Source of the DNA: an uncultured Roseburia sp.
GTDB lineage: Bacteria; Bacillota; Clostridia; Lachnospirales; Lachnospiraceae
DNA: 50,154 nucleotides
Reading direction: 5' to 3'
Assembly (NCBI GenBank): GCA_947088675.1
Contig: CAMUHN010000017.1
Span: 1-50,154, forward strand
Shown: positions 17,892 to 27,910 of the stretch, piece by piece
Layout: each line of letters opens with the position of its first letter
Numbering within the stretch: position 1 is the first letter of the stretch
The notes under the pieces: generated by a model
What the model saw: the letters and a program-made list of their open reading frames with translations, nothing else
Told to the model about the DNA's origin: nothing
Database searches by the model: none
Translations under genes and position numbers: made by a program

Positions 17892-18956
17892 CTACTCTTC
17901 CGTCGTGTCAACGACAGGCTCTGTCCCCTCGGGCACAGACTCCGTCGATTCACTGCTCTCGGGTGTCGTTGTAAAGAGATTGTCAAACGAAATCTTTGCC
18001 AATACATCTTCGTCAATCGTCCATTCCGAATCTTCTTTCCATTTCTCAACTGTCTCGCTGTACAAAGTATCCTCGCGCTCTTCGATAATTGTCTCTTTGT
18101 TTGCGTCGGTCGCCTCCCTGTCAAGCTCCGCGTCCAGGCGCACAACAAAATAGGCGTCCGTCGTCTCGATCAGGCCGGAAACCTCACCCTCCTTTAATCC
18201 GCCAAGCGCCGTTACCACTTCCGCATCTACGGAATCGTCGTCCGCCGTAAACGTTCCGGTTGAAACCGTATGGCCGTACTCCTCCGCCGCGGCCTCAAGC
18301 GTACCCCCGCCTGCCGCGGCCGCAAATGCCGACGCCTGCGTTTTCAGCTGTTCCAGATCAGCCGCAACCGTATCGGCATCCTGTGACTCGGAACTTTTTG
18401 AAATTTCCACATAACTATAGGCGCCTGTCTTTGCCTCCTCGTCCGTAACGTTCGTATCCACATCCGCAATGATGGCCTTTTTCATTTTCTGCTGTATCGT
18501 AGAAAGCCTTAAATACTCCTCGACATAAGCCTGCTCTGCCCCAAGCGCTTTCAGCGCCTTTTTGCTGTTTGCAGCAAGAAAGTCGGATGCTGCCTGACTG
18601 ATTGCATTCTGCTCTTCCTCTGTCAGAGAAACATTGTATTCTTCCATATGCTTTTCTAATGTATAGATCTCCTGCATTGTGTTTAACACATCCTCTGCAA
18701 GAGCCTGATCCATCGGGATGCCTTCGCCGTTATCGTTTTTCCAGAACGACATCCCCTGCTGTCCGTAATACATCGTATAAAAATCATCTGAGTTTGCCTG
18801 TTCCAGTCTTGCAACAAAATGCATCAGGCCATATTCAATCTTCTGTCCGTCTATGGTGGCAACAGCCGCCCCATTATTTACCCCGCCACATCCTGCAAGC
18901 AGGGACGCTGCCAATACGGTACTGCATAAAAATGCGGTAATCTTTTTTAATTTCAA
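17892..18956 (-). CDS. PrsA/SurA-like foldase lipoprotein
   Basis: A 354-residue lipoprotein (signal MKLKKITAFLCSTVLAASLL, lipobox LAGC). The N-terminal half is helical and resembles SurA_N-type chaperone regions. The middle, around ISKSSESQDADTVAADLEQL to DAYFVVRLDAEL, is arranged like a PpiC parvulin domain, although the catalytic core is weakly conserved, so it may be a chaperone more than an isomerase. The tail is acidic and Ser/Thr/Glu-rich. The family helps exported proteins fold outside the membrane. It follows mfd by 60 bases and precedes the wall peptidase, a plausible client. Confidence 0.8.
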   Translation of the reverse strand: MKLKKITAFLCSTVLAASLLAGCGGVNNGAAVATIDGQKIEYGLMHFVARLEQANSDDFYTMYYGQQGMSFWKNDNGEGIPMDQALAEDVLNTMQEIYTLEKHMEEYNVSLTEEEQNAISQAASDFLAANSKKALKALGAEQAYVEEYLRLSTIQQKMKKAIIADVDTNVTDEEAKTGAYSYVEISKSSESQDADTVAADLEQLKTQASAFAAAAGGGTLEAAAEEYGHTVSTGTFTADDDSVDAEVVTALGGLKEGEVSGLIETTDAYFVVRLDAELDREATDANKETIIEEREDTLYSETVEKWKEDSEWTIDEDVLAKISFDNLFTTTPESSESTESVPEGTEPVVDTTEE

Positions 18957-19016
18957 TGCTATTTCCTCCCATCCGGTTCCTTAACGATCGTCGCGCCGGC
19001 ACAAGCCTTGGGACAA

Positions 19017-22000
19017 TCATTTTGTATTATAAGTCTTTTTGTCAAAATCCGCAATATCTTTTTTTGTTCTTTCGTCGCCCCCTGGCAAAAGTATTTTTCC
19101 GGCGTCAGCCAGAATCTGCGTCAAAAGCTGCGCCACATCCGCATTTTTCTCTCTGGAATTTGCCCGCAGGCGATAGATAAACTTCGGCGCTTTTGCATCC
19201 GCAACAAATTTCAGGCTTCCGCCATACAACGCGATCAGATCCGGAATCCCTGCCGCATCAAGCTTTGCCTTTTCATAAAGGAGAAACACAAGTTCTTCCC
19301 CTTTCTGTGAAATTTCGGTAAAATAAAGCCGGTGCGCCATCGCTTTGATACGCGCAACCGTAATCAGGTTTTCAACGTTGCGCGGAGGATCGCCGAAACG
19401 GTCGATCAATTCCTCCAGAATCTCCTCGATCTCCTCCTCGTCCATACATCCCGCAATCCGTTTATAGATATCGAGTTTTTGCATCTCGTTCGGGATATAT
19501 CCCATCGGAATAAACGCATTGATATGAATATCGACCGACGTGTCAAAACTCTCCTCTTTTGCCTCGCCTTTTGCCGCCCTGACTGCCTCGTTTAACATTT
19601 TACAGTACAGATCATAACCGACAGCTTCCATATGTCCGTGCTGTTTTGCTCCAAGTAAATTTCCGGCGCCGCGCAGCTCAAGATCGCGCATTGCTATTTT
19701 AAAGCCGCTGCCAAGCTCGGTATACTCCCTTATGGCAGAAAGGCGCTTTTCTGCAATCTCCTTTAGCATTTTATCGCGCTTATACATTAAAAACGCATAG
19801 GACGTCCGGTTAGATCTGCCAACGCGCCCCCGCAGCTGATACAGCTGAGAGAGTCCCATATTGTCGGCATCCTGTATGATCATGGTATTTACGTTGGAAA
19901 TGTCAAGCCCCGTCTCTATAATCGTTGTCGCAACAAGAATATCAATCTCCCCGTTGATAAAGCGATACATGATATTTTCAAGCTCTGTCTCTTTCATCTG
20001 CCCATGCGCATAAGCCACGACCGCGTCGGGAACAAGCCCGGCAATCTTTACCGCAATGTCGCCCAGCGCACGCGCACGATTATGAACATAATAGACCTGG
20101 CCGCCGCGTGAGAGCTCGCGTGTTACCGCTTCCCGGATCAGTTCCTCATTGTATTCCATTACATAAGTCTGGATTGGCAGCCGATCCATTGGCGGCTCTT
20201 CCAAAACGCTCATATCGCGTATGCCGATCAGGCTCATATGAAGCGTGCGGGGAATCGGCGTGGCGGTAAGCGTGAGCACATCCACATCCGTTTTCAGCTG
20301 CTTGATCTTCTCTTTGTGCGTTACGCCAAACCGCTGCTCTTCATCCACAACAAGAAGTCCGAGATCCTTGTAGGCAACGTCTTTTGACAGCAGACGGTGC
20401 GTTCCGATTATAATATCGACCATGCCCTTTTTTAATCGTTCCACCGTCTTCTTCTGCTGGCTGCTGCTTTTAAAACGGCAGAGCAGATCCACATTTACCG
20501 GAAAATCTTTCATGCGCTGCGAAAACGTATTATAGTGCTGCTGCGCAAGAATGGTCGTAGGCACCAGTACCGCGACCTGTTTTCCATCCTGCACCGCTTT
20601 GAAAGCCGCGCGAATGGCAATCTCCGTCTTTCCATAGCCCACATCGCCGCAGATCAGACGGTCCATAATCTTCCTGCTTTCCATATCCGCTTTTGTCGCA
20701 GCAATGGCGGCCTCCTGATCCTCCGTCTCCTCAAAGGGAAACATTTCTTCAAATTCCCTCTGCCAGACCGTATCCGGTCCATAAGAAAATCCGTCCCTGC
20801 TCTGGCGTTTTGCATACAGCTGTACCAGATCTTCCGCAATCTCCTTTACAGCGCCGCGCACTCTTGATTTCGTCTTGTGCCATTCCTGCCCGCCCAGTCG
20901 ATTCAGCTTCGGCTTTCGTTCCCCGGCGTTTGCATATTTTTGGATTAATTCCAGCTGCGTTGCCAGAATATAAAGATTTCCTCCGTCCGCATACTCGATT
21001 TTAATGTAATCCTTTTCGACGCCGTCCACCGTCATTTTTTCAAGACCGCGGTATACGCCAAGTCCGTGATTTTCATGCACGACAAAATCACCGACATTTA
21101 AATCCGCAAAACCTGCGATTGTCTCTCCGCTGTATGCTTTGTGCCGTTTTTTCTTTTTCTTTTCCGCGCCGAAAATATCGCTCTCTGAAATAACGACAAA
21201 CTTGACAAGCGGGTACTCGTACCCCTTTTTACACTTGCCATACGATGTCATTACCTCGCCCGGCTTTACCGCATGATTGTAATCTTCGGTATAAAAACTG
21301 CTTAAGCCCTCATCCCGCAAATCATCGGCAAGCCTCTTCGCACGGCTTTTGGAACCGGACAGCAGCACTGTGCGGTATCCGTTCTTTTTATACCGCAAAA
21401 GGTCTTTGACCAGAAGCTCAAAACTATTGTTGTACGGGTTTACTGTTTTTGTCTCTATATTAATCTTTTCCGCGATATTCAGATACTTATTTTTCAGATC
21501 AAGCGATACGAGTGAAATGCATCTTCGATTTTCCAGCTTTCCGAAAATTTCCTTTGCCGGAAACAACTCCCGCATCTGTCCCGGCAGTATATAACCCTTT
21601 TCCATGCGCTGTCGCATACTCTCAGAAAACTCCGTCTCTGTTGCAAGCCCCTGCTCCGCCGCACGCAATCCCTCGTCTAAAAAAACAATGGCTTCTTTAC
21701 TGTCAAAATAATCAAGAAGCGATACTCTGCTGTCGCAAAAATAGGACAGATATGCGTCGAGTCCAGCGCACGCATGCAGTTCTCTCACTTCCTCAACCAC
21801 CTGTTTCGCCGCCGAACAGACACGGTAAGCCTCCTGCGTTTTTCCCTGTTTACGCAAAAGAGCGCCGACTTCGTCTGCCTCTTTTTCAATCCGTTCTGCG
21901 CCCGCAAGACGTTCTTCCTCTGTCAAAACCAGCTCGCATGCCGGATAAATGAAAACCTCGTCTAAATTTGCAATCGAACGCTGGCTTGACGCGTCAAACG

Positions 22001-22643
22001 AGCGGATGGAATCCACCTCATCCCCCCAGAGTTCTATGCGGATCGGATTTTCCTCCGTCAGCGGAAAAATATCAATAATGCCGCCCCGCACGGCAAATTC
22101 CCCCATCGCCTCCGCCTGATAATTTTTCTCGTAGCCAAGTTCCACAAGACGACGGACCAGATCTTCCATCCTGACCGGCTCTGCAGCTGCTATTTTCAGA
22201 ACGGACAAAAATATTCTTTTTGCATCCGGCATCGGGTTCATCAGCGCGTCAAACGTAGTCACTATGGCGCAGGATTCCTCCTCGGCCATCATCTTAAGCG
22301 CATTGATTCGCTCCGCCGTCAGTGCATTCCCCCGCAGGTCCGACTGGTAAAACAGAATGTCTTTCGCCGGATAGTATGCGGTATTTTGACAGAAAAAACG
22401 GTATTCCTCACAGAATTCTCTTGCCTTCTGCTCCTGAAACGTGACAATCAGACGTTTTCCGGCTCCGTTTCGAATCCCGTAGATCATATGCGGCTTTGCC
22501 GCGTCAATGCATCCCGAAATCTGAAGAATGCCCTTTATTTTGGAAAGAGACGCCTCCAGATCCTCAAATTCTTTATATGCCCGCAGCGGGGCCGTAAATG
22601 TTTCCACCGTAACCTCCATGCCTGCGTCAGGCATTATACTCAT
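19017..22643 (-). CDS. mfd: Transcription-repair coupling factor
   Basis: A protein of about 1200 residues that removes RNA polymerase stalled at DNA lesions and recruits UvrA. The order is the UvrB-like N-terminal module, the RNA-polymerase-interacting domain beginning near [18 protein letters not shown], then the superfamily 2 translocase with Walker [29 protein letters not shown] and [16 protein letters not shown], and a C-terminal TRCF domain. The start is uncertain: ATG 22641-22643 overlaps the end of pth by 17 bases, while ATG 22617-22619 lies just after it. Either implies coupling to pth. It is the longest gene in the window and appears intact. Confidence 0.95.
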   Translation of the reverse strand: MSIMPDAGMEVTVETFTAPLRAYKEFEDLEASLSKIKGILQISGCIDAAKPHMIYGIRNGAGKRLIVTFQEQKAREFCEEYRFFCQNTAYYPAKDILFYQSDLRGNALTAERINALKMMAEEESCAIVTTFDALMNPMPDAKRIFLSVLKIAAAEPVRMEDLVRRLVELGYEKNYQAEAMGEFAVRGGIIDIFPLTEENPIRIELWGDEVDSIRSFDASSQRSIANLDEVFIYPACELVLTEEERLAGAERIEKEADEVGALLRKQGKTQEAYRVCSAAKQVVEEVRELHACAGLDAYLSYFCDSRVSLLDYFDSKEAIVFLDEGLRAAEQGLATETEFSESMRQRMEKGYILPGQMRELFPAKEIFGKLENRRCISLVSLDLKNKYLNIAEKINIETKTVNPYNNSFELLVKDLLRYKKNGYRTVLLSGSKSRAKRLADDLRDEGLSSFYTEDYNHAVKPGEVMTSYGKCKKGYEYPLVKFVVISESDIFGAEKKKKKRHKAYSGETIAGFADLNVGDFVVHENHGLGVYRGLEKMTVDGVEKDYIKIEYADGGNLYILATQLELIQKYANAGERKPKLNRLGGQEWHKTKSRVRGAVKEIAEDLVQLYAKRQSRDGFSYGPDTVWQREFEEMFPFEETEDQEAAIAATKADMESRKIMDRLICGDVGYGKTEIAIRAAFKAVQDGKQVAVLVPTTILAQQHYNTFSQRMKDFPVNVDLLCRFKSSSQQKKTVERLKKGMVDIIIGTHRLLSKDVAYKDLGLLVVDEEQRFGVTHKEKIKQLKTDVDVLTLTATPIPRTLHMSLIGIRDMSVLEEPPMDRLPIQTYVMEYNEELIREAVTRELSRGGQVYYVHNRARALGDIAVKIAGLVPDAVVAYAHGQMKETELENIMYRFINGEIDILVATTIIETGLDISNVNTMIIQDADNMGLSQLYQLRGRVGRSNRTSYAFLMYKRDKMLKEIAEKRLSAIREYTELGSGFKIAMRDLELRGAGNLLGAKQHGHMEAVGYDLYCKMLNEAVRAAKGEAKEESFDTSVDIHINAFIPMGYIPNEMQKLDIYKRIAGCMDEEEIEEILEELIDRFGDPPRNVENLITVARIKAMAHRLYFTEISQKGEELVFLLYEKAKLDAAGIPDLIALYGGSLKFVADAKAPKFIYRLRANSREKNADVAQLLTQILADAGKILLPGGDERTKKDIADFDKKTYNTK

Positions 22644-23190
22644 TCATTGCCCGGTCGATCTCCCCGGCCAAAATCAGCTCCGCGGCCAAAACGGCGCGCG
22701 AGATCGCCTCGTCAACTTCAGAGCGCTCTTCTTTGGGCAGGCGACCAAGCACATGACCCACCAGATCAGAGCCTTTCGGTTTTTCACCGACGCCCACTTT
22801 CAGGCGCATAAACTCCTGCGTACCAAGCATCGCAATGATATTTTTTATCCCGTTATGGCCGCCTGCGCTTCCCTTTTTCCGGATGCGAAGCCTCCCTGGC
22901 GCAAGACTGATATCGTCATAGATCACCAGCAGCTGCGTCTGTGCGTCCGCTTTATAATAATGCAGCAGCTGCGCAATGCTCTCCCCGCTTAAATTCATAT
23001 AAGTCTGCGGTTTGGCGAGTACAACTTTTGTACCTGCGATCACGCCTTTGCCGCAGAGCGCTCCCAGTTTTTTTCCACTGACACTGATATTATATTTTCC
23101 GGCAATCGCGTCTATGACATCAAACCCGGCATTATGCCGCGTATGTTCATACTGTTTTCCCGGATTTCCCAAACCTGCCATTACAAACAT
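22627..23190 (-). CDS. pth: Peptidyl-tRNA hydrolase
   Basis: A 187-residue enzyme that frees tRNA from peptidyl-tRNA dropped by ribosomes. The family motifs are present: AGLGNPGKQYEHTRHNAGFD with the catalytic His in RHNAGF, KPQTYMNLSGE, and GSAGGHNGIK. The start ATG 23188-23190 has a CGGAG site. It lies 17 bases after the uridylyltransferase gene, and mfd starts within its last codons. The glmU-pth-mfd order is a familiar arrangement in Firmicutes. Confidence 0.95.
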   Translation of the reverse strand: MFVMAGLGNPGKQYEHTRHNAGFDVIDAIAGKYNISVSGKKLGALCGKGVIAGTKVVLAKPQTYMNLSGESIAQLLHYYKADAQTQLLVIYDDISLAPGRLRIRKKGSAGGHNGIKNIIAMLGTQEFMRLKVGVGEKPKGSDLVGHVLGRLPKEERSEVDEAISRAVLAAELILAGEIDRAMNEYNA

Positions 23191-23207
23191 AACAATACTC
23201 CGTATTT

Positions 23208-23948
23208 CTACCTGCCGGATCTTCTTAAAATCACAGCGGCAGCTTCCTTTAGCTGTTCCTGGTCATTGACACCGGTGATGTCCTCTGCGTCCTCCAGTGC
23301 AAACGCATCTACCTTTAAGCCTTTCTCTTTGATAATCGTCAATGTGTCCGGCAGGTAGTATTCCCCCTGCGCATTATTCGGCAAAATCTGCGCCAATGCC
23401 TGCTTTAACTCTTTCGTATCAAAAATATACATGCCGGAATTGATCTCATGCGAGAGCAGTTCCTCTTTGCTCGCATCTTTGTGTTCCACGCTTTTTACAA
23501 ACGCCCCGGACGCGTCGCGTATAATTCTGCCGTAGCCTGTCGGATCGTCGACCATGGCGGAAAGTACGGTTACGGTATTTTGATGTCTTGTGTGATACGC
23601 AAATAATCGCTTCAGCGTTTCTGCGGTAATCAGCGGCGTATCCCCAAACAGGATCATTGTATAGCCTGAATCCCCCAGAAAATCTCTGGCGCATAAAACC
23701 GCATGGCCTGTTCCGAGCTGTTCTTCCTGAAGCACAAATGTGACGTCTTTGTGTGCAATGCGCTCATGGACGATTTCATATTGATATCCGACCACAAGGC
23801 AGATTTCCTCTGCCCCGGCGCCAACCGCCGCATCAATCACATAATCCGCCAGACATTTCTCTTCTATCGTGTGTACCACTTTCGGCAGATCCGATTTCAT
23901 TCTTGTTCCTTTTCCCGCCGCCAGTATCACTGCTTTTAAACGTTCCAT
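23208..23948 (-). CDS. GlmU-like uridylyltransferase, single domain
   Basis: A 246-residue nucleotidyltransferase equal to only the N-terminal half of GlmU, which makes UDP-GlcNAc. It shows LAAGKGTRMKSDLPKV, QLGTGHAV, FGDTPLI, GYGRII and NSGMYIFD, all characteristic of the pyrophosphorylase domain, ending with ITGVNDQEQL, the substrate Asn and linker. The left-handed beta-helix acetyltransferase domain of the usual 450-residue protein is absent, and the stop is followed closely by pth, so there is no decayed second half in place. The gene's position, upstream of pth and mfd, is that of glmU. The missing acetylation of glucosamine 1-phosphate must be done by another protein. Confidence 0.85.
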   Translation of the reverse strand: MERLKAVILAAGKGTRMKSDLPKVVHTIEEKCLADYVIDAAVGAGAEEICLVVGYQYEIVHERIAHKDVTFVLQEEQLGTGHAVLCARDFLGDSGYTMILFGDTPLITAETLKRLFAYHTRHQNTVTVLSAMVDDPTGYGRIIRDASGAFVKSVEHKDASKEELLSHEINSGMYIFDTKELKQALAQILPNNAQGEYYLPDTLTIIKEKGLKVDAFALEDAEDITGVNDQEQLKEAAAVILRRSGR

Positions 23949-24035
23949 TGTATCCTCATTTCCGCGCTCCCGTTTTTTGTTTCTTCTGGTAATGCGCTCT
24001 AAAATCTATTCTCATTTTACAGATCTTTTTCAAAT

Positions 24036-24064
24036 TTACAATAGTTTTCTGACAGAATTGTCAA
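24036..24064 (-). promoter_or_regulatory. Possible promoter of the glmU-like/pth/mfd operon
   Basis: On the minus strand TTGACA (24059-24064), 17 bases, TTGTAA (24036-24041), about 90 bases before the start codon. The -35 is perfect and the -10 poor. Confidence 0.4.
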
Positions 24065-24072
24065 AATAAGCC

Positions 24073-24789
24073 TTATACCTTAATCCAATGCAGTTCCTCT
24101 GCAAAATCCGCTGTCCCTGCACACACTGCAATACGATATAATTCTTCTCCGTCGCAAAATTCAAATTCCCGCAGAAAACATGCCGCTTCCTTTTGCATGG
24201 CGTCTGTTTCCACCCGGTTGTCTTCCCGCAGCCGTATCTCGCGAAACGGCAGACGTATGCCCTGTCCGCTCCATTTTGCGGCGCTCTCCTTAATTGTCCA
24301 GTAACGTAAAAATAATTTCTCTCTGTCACGGCCGCTGCACTGAAAAAGCGCTTTCTGTTCCTCCTCATTACAGCAGCGCCGTATCAATGCTTCCCCGCAT
24401 TCCCTGATATGCTCCAGATCAATCCCGACCGGACCCGGCCCGAATGCTGCCGCCGCATAATTGCCGGAATGCGTCAGACAAAAATGAATATTCCGATACG
24501 GCCTTTCCTGAGCGGTCGCGGCAGTGCCGCTCATACCGGTAATCCCCGCAAGATAAGGCTTTCCGTTTTGATCCGTTGTAATCTTTGCCTCCCTGTAATC
24601 AATTCCACAAGAAAGAAGCCCCTGCGCCAGCAATATACCGGCGCCAAGGCTTCTGTTCTGATCCATACGCTGTGAAAAACGCATGATTTTCTCCTGTCTT
24701 ACACAATGCATCTTTGCGAAATACGATTCAAATACCGCATCCTCATCTAACGGGACAATATTCATTACATAAATCACTGTGCTTTTCAT
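24073..24789 (-). CDS. 4'-phosphopantetheinyl transferase (Sfp-type)
   Basis: A 238-residue enzyme that moves the phosphopantetheine arm of CoA to a carrier-protein serine. Signature motifs are GPVGIDLEHIRECGE (metal-binding Asp and Glu) and the WTIKESAAKWSGQG motif (W.IKES..K). The length and two-part fold fit the Sfp type, which can serve NRPS/PKS carriers, rather than the 120-residue AcpS. No carrier-protein or synthase gene is in the window, so its client is unknown. It lies 24 bases after the PqqD-like gene and has an AGAGG site before ATG 24787-24789. Confidence 0.9.
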   Translation of the reverse strand: MKSTVIYVMNIVPLDEDAVFESYFAKMHCVRQEKIMRFSQRMDQNRSLGAGILLAQGLLSCGIDYREAKITTDQNGKPYLAGITGMSGTAATAQERPYRNIHFCLTHSGNYAAAAFGPGPVGIDLEHIRECGEALIRRCCNEEEQKALFQCSGRDREKLFLRYWTIKESAAKWSGQGIRLPFREIRLREDNRVETDAMQKEAACFLREFEFCDGEELYRIAVCAGTADFAEELHWIKV

Positions 24790-24813
24790 AGAATATCGCC
24801 TCTTCTGCCAATT

Positions 24814-25164
24814 TCATTCTTCGTTCTTTACATAGCCTATAAATTTATTCTGGTACAGCGTCTCAATATACTGTACAAGCCGCGGCACTACCGGTTCGGC
24901 CGCCTCCCCGTAACGGGCCGAAATCAGTTTTGAAATTTCATAAACGCTGCGCTTTCCGTCCATCTGATGCCATACAAAGCTTCCGTATTCATCCAGCGCA
25001 ATATGGCTTACCGGAGGCCGTTTAAATAATTTCTGCGCAATACGGTTATAAAACCCTCTGTTTACCACATGCACCGTAACGCGCCCCGCCTGATCTGCAT
25101 CCCAGGTATACTCCGGGTTGCAGACAGGAATATAATCCATAAAATTTTTATTCTTTTTTCGCAC
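24814..25164 (-). CDS. PqqD-like protein
   Basis: A 116-residue protein. I set the start at GTG 25162-25164 because a strong AAAGGAG lies five bases upstream; the longer reading to 25218 overlaps the OPT gene and lacks such a site. Residues 50-110 fit the PqqD fold: ALDEYGSFVWHQMDGKRSVY, then EISKLISARYG. Known PqqD-like proteins bind precursor peptides for radical-SAM and other RiPP enzymes, but none is nearby, and many free-standing clostridial PqqD-like proteins have no known role. It lies 17 bases after the OPT stop and 24 before the PPTase gene. Confidence 0.7.
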   Translation of the reverse strand: MRKKNKNFMDYIPVCNPEYTWDADQAGRVTVHVVNRGFYNRIAQKLFKRPPVSHIALDEYGSFVWHQMDGKRSVYEISKLISARYGEAAEPVVPRLVQYIETLYQNKFIGYVKNEE

Positions 25165-25181
25165 TGCGGCTCCTTTGTCTG

Positions 25182-27122
25182 TTACAGTTTTTTCTTTTTG
25201 CGGAAACAGAACTTCCACAGGGAAAGCGCCAGCAGAGCAAATGCGGCAAGGCCGATTATATTGCCGATATTCGCATTGGAAAGCGCCGGAATCAGCCCTG
25301 GCAGAAATCCGCCGATCATCTCGCCAATATTGGAATCTTCCCCAATCGGAATGATCGCAAGAATCGCAAGCAGAATACCGACCAGACCTTCCCCCGCAAT
25401 CAAACCGGAGCTGTATAAAATTCCGTTTGCATCCGCATCTTTTTTCTCTTTCTCACTGACGTTCTTTTTCTTCTCTACAAATACTTTGACCAGACCGCCG
25501 ACCATCATGGGCGTGCTCAGATGAATCGGCAGATAAAGGCCGATTGCAAACGGAAGCACCGGGATTCCTAAAATCTCAACGATAATCGCAACAAAAGCGC
25601 CGATCCCGACCAGCGTCCACGGCAGGTTTCCACCCATTACGCCCTCCACGATCATTTTCATCAGCGTCGCCTGCGGAGCCGAAAGTTCCGTCGAACCATA
25701 GCCCCACGCGCGGTCGAGCAGATACAGCACGCCGCCGATCGCGATCGCGGATGCCAATACGCCTACCAGTTCTCCAATCTGCTGTTTCTTCGGTGTTGCG
25801 CCTAAAATATAACCTGTCTTTAAATCCTGCGACGTATCGCCTGCGATCGCCGCAACGATACAGATTACGCCGCCGATTGCAATCGCTGCCGTCATACCGG
25901 CCTGTCCGGCCATCCCGGTAGCCTTTAATGCAATAGACGCAACCAGAAGCGTTGCGATTGTCATACCGGAAACCGGATTATTACTGCTTCCGACAAGGCC
26001 TACCATACGTGACGATACCGTTGCAAAAAAGAAACCGAAAATTACGATTAAAAATGCGCCGAACAGATTGATCGGAATCACCGGCACCAGCCAGATTGCA
26101 AGCGCAAGAACCACAATACCCCCAAGAATGATTTTGATATTCAGATCCTGATTGGTACGCTCATCGCTGACCTGGCCTTTCCCGAACCCCTTTAACGCCT
26201 CGCCGAATGTCTTTATAATCAGCGGAAACGACTTGATCAGACTTAACACGCCGCCGCAGGCAACAGCGCCGGCGCCGATATACTTGATATAGTTTGTCCA
26301 GATTCCGAACGATCCCTTTTCGGCATACAGCTCTGCGATAGTCACATCAACCGGAAACAGCACAATATCCGCGCCAAACAGCACAATCAACGGCATCAGC
26401 ACAAACCAGCCCAATATACCGCCGCAAAACAGATAGGATGAGATCTTCGGACCGCAGATATAACCGACGCCAAGAAGAGCCGGCAGTACGTCCATACCGA
26501 TACCGGACCCCTTATATACCGGAATCTCATAGTGCACTTCACTTGGAAATACTTTTAGCCCGTCCGTAATAAACTTATAGACAGCCGCAATCCCAAGACC
26601 GGCAAATACGGTGGTCGCTTTATCTCCGCCTTCTTCGCCTGCCATCAATACCTCGGCGCAGGCTTTGCCCTCCGGATACGGAAGCGTCCCGTGCTCCTGT
26701 ACGATCAGCGCTTTGCGCAGCGGCACCATAAACAATATTCCGAGCGCGCCGCCGATAAATGCGATCACTGCAATTTCGATTAAAGACGGCGCTTTCGTTC
26801 CCCACTCTTTCGCCCAGAGAAACAGCGCCGGCAGCGTAAAGATCGTACCTGCCGCTACAGATTCTCCGGCGGATCCGATTGTCTGCACCATATTATTTTC
26901 CAGAATCGAGTCTTTCTTTAAAATCTTTCGGATAATCCCCATGGAAATTACCGCCGCCGGAATCGACGCCGATACAGTCATTCCGACGCGAAGCCCCAGG
27001 TACGCGTTTGCCCCGCCAAACACAACTGCCAGAATCACACCAAGCAGAATTGATGTCGCCGTAAATTCAGGCAGCGTCCTGTTGGCCGGCACAAAAGGTT
27101 TAAAATCGTTGTTCTCACTCAT
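25182..27122 (-). CDS. OPT-family oligopeptide transporter
   Basis: A 646-residue polytopic membrane protein of the oligopeptide transporter family (bacterial OPT branch), which takes up small peptides or metal-ligand complexes with protons. About 14-16 hydrophobic segments can be seen. The typical repeats GANAYLGLRVGMTVSASIPA near the start, PYPEGKACAEVL, and FSNNPVSGMTI-like GSSNNPVSGMTIATLLVAS are present. The C-terminus is Lys-rich and cytoplasmic. A ribosome binding site (AAAGGAG) precedes ATG 27120-27122. It heads a three-gene operon with the PqqD-like and PPTase genes. Confidence 0.9.
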   Translation of the reverse strand: MSENNDFKPFVPANRTLPEFTATSILLGVILAVVFGGANAYLGLRVGMTVSASIPAAVISMGIIRKILKKDSILENNMVQTIGSAGESVAAGTIFTLPALFLWAKEWGTKAPSLIEIAVIAFIGGALGILFMVPLRKALIVQEHGTLPYPEGKACAEVLMAGEEGGDKATTVFAGLGIAAVYKFITDGLKVFPSEVHYEIPVYKGSGIGMDVLPALLGVGYICGPKISSYLFCGGILGWFVLMPLIVLFGADIVLFPVDVTIAELYAEKGSFGIWTNYIKYIGAGAVACGGVLSLIKSFPLIIKTFGEALKGFGKGQVSDERTNQDLNIKIILGGIVVLALAIWLVPVIPINLFGAFLIVIFGFFFATVSSRMVGLVGSSNNPVSGMTIATLLVASIALKATGMAGQAGMTAAIAIGGVICIVAAIAGDTSQDLKTGYILGATPKKQQIGELVGVLASAIAIGGVLYLLDRAWGYGSTELSAPQATLMKMIVEGVMGGNLPWTLVGIGAFVAIIVEILGIPVLPFAIGLYLPIHLSTPMMVGGLVKVFVEKKKNVSEKEKKDADANGILYSSGLIAGEGLVGILLAILAIIPIGEDSNIGEMIGGFLPGLIPALSNANIGNIIGLAAFALLALSLWKFCFRKKKKL

Positions 27123-27153
27123 TTGTAGCTTTCTCCTTTTATTTTTTAAGACA

Positions 27154-27182
27154 ATTTTAACAAATATTTAAGAATTTGTCTA
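27154..27182 (-). promoter_or_regulatory. Promoter of the OPT operon
   Basis: On the minus strand TAGACA (27177-27182), 17-base spacer, TAAAAT (27154-27159), one mismatch in each box, 31 bases before the OPT start. Confidence 0.55.
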
Positions 27183-27183
27183 C

Positions 27184-27873
27184 TTAATTTTGTTCATTTA
27201 AGAGATACATCACACGTTTCCAATCCGGACAGAATAATGTGAGCAGCTCATAGAAGCGCCTGGTGTGTCCCCGTTCATACAAATGAGTCAATTCGTGCAG
27301 GATAACAAAGGAAAGACACTCCGGCGGCTTTTCGGCAAGTTTCAGACTGATCCAGATACGGCGCTCCCTTACATTACAGGTTCCCCATCTCGTACGCATA
27401 TTTTTGATGCGCCACTCGTCTGCAGATACGCCTGCAATCGCCTCGCACTGTTCCAGAATTTCCGGTACCGCCGCTTTTAATATGGTACGGTACCATTCCT
27501 GCAGAATCCGCTCCCGCTGCTGCGCCGTACTCCCATCCTTTGCATAGAGAAAAAGACGATCCCCGTTCTGCTCCACATAACCTTTTTTGTCCGTGGCAGA
27601 TACCTCCAGACAGCATCTTCGTCCAAAGACAAATACCTCGTCCCCCGTCTGATATTCCTTTTCAGATGACAGACTTTTCTCTGCCATCCTTTTTCTCTGT
27701 TTCCTGATCCAGGAAAGTTTTCTATTTGCAAAATCCAGGATCTCTCTCTCTCTTATGTTTCGCGGCGCCGTGATCTCCACTCTGCCATTCGGCGGCTTAA
27801 TCCGCAGATACATATTTTTGATCGGTTTCCGGATGATAAAAACAGAAATATCTTCTATAACGATCTCTTTCAT
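27184..27873 (-). CDS. YgjP-like (DUF45/WLM) zinc metallopeptidase
   Basis: A 229-residue cytosolic protein. The C-terminal half holds the YgjP/SprT-like zincin motif: WGTCN, then VILHELTHLYERGH with a third ligand downstream (HTRRFYELL), ending PDWKR. The N-terminal 90 residues are a small beta domain with a KKGY-like central strand. The family is widespread; the substrate is unknown. The start ATG 27871-27873 has an AGGAG, but at about 16 bases it is farther than usual. The gene is 37 bases past the GDPD gene. Confidence 0.85.
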   Translation of the reverse strand: MKEIVIEDISVFIIRKPIKNMYLRIKPPNGRVEITAPRNIREREILDFANRKLSWIRKQRKRMAEKSLSSEKEYQTGDEVFVFGRRCCLEVSATDKKGYVEQNGDRLFLYAKDGSTAQQRERILQEWYRTILKAAVPEILEQCEAIAGVSADEWRIKNMRTRWGTCNVRERRIWISLKLAEKPPECLSFVILHELTHLYERGHTRRFYELLTLFCPDWKRVMYLLNEQN

Positions 27874-27910
27874 TTCTATGTATTTTTTGCTCCTGACTTT
27901 GTTTTATACA

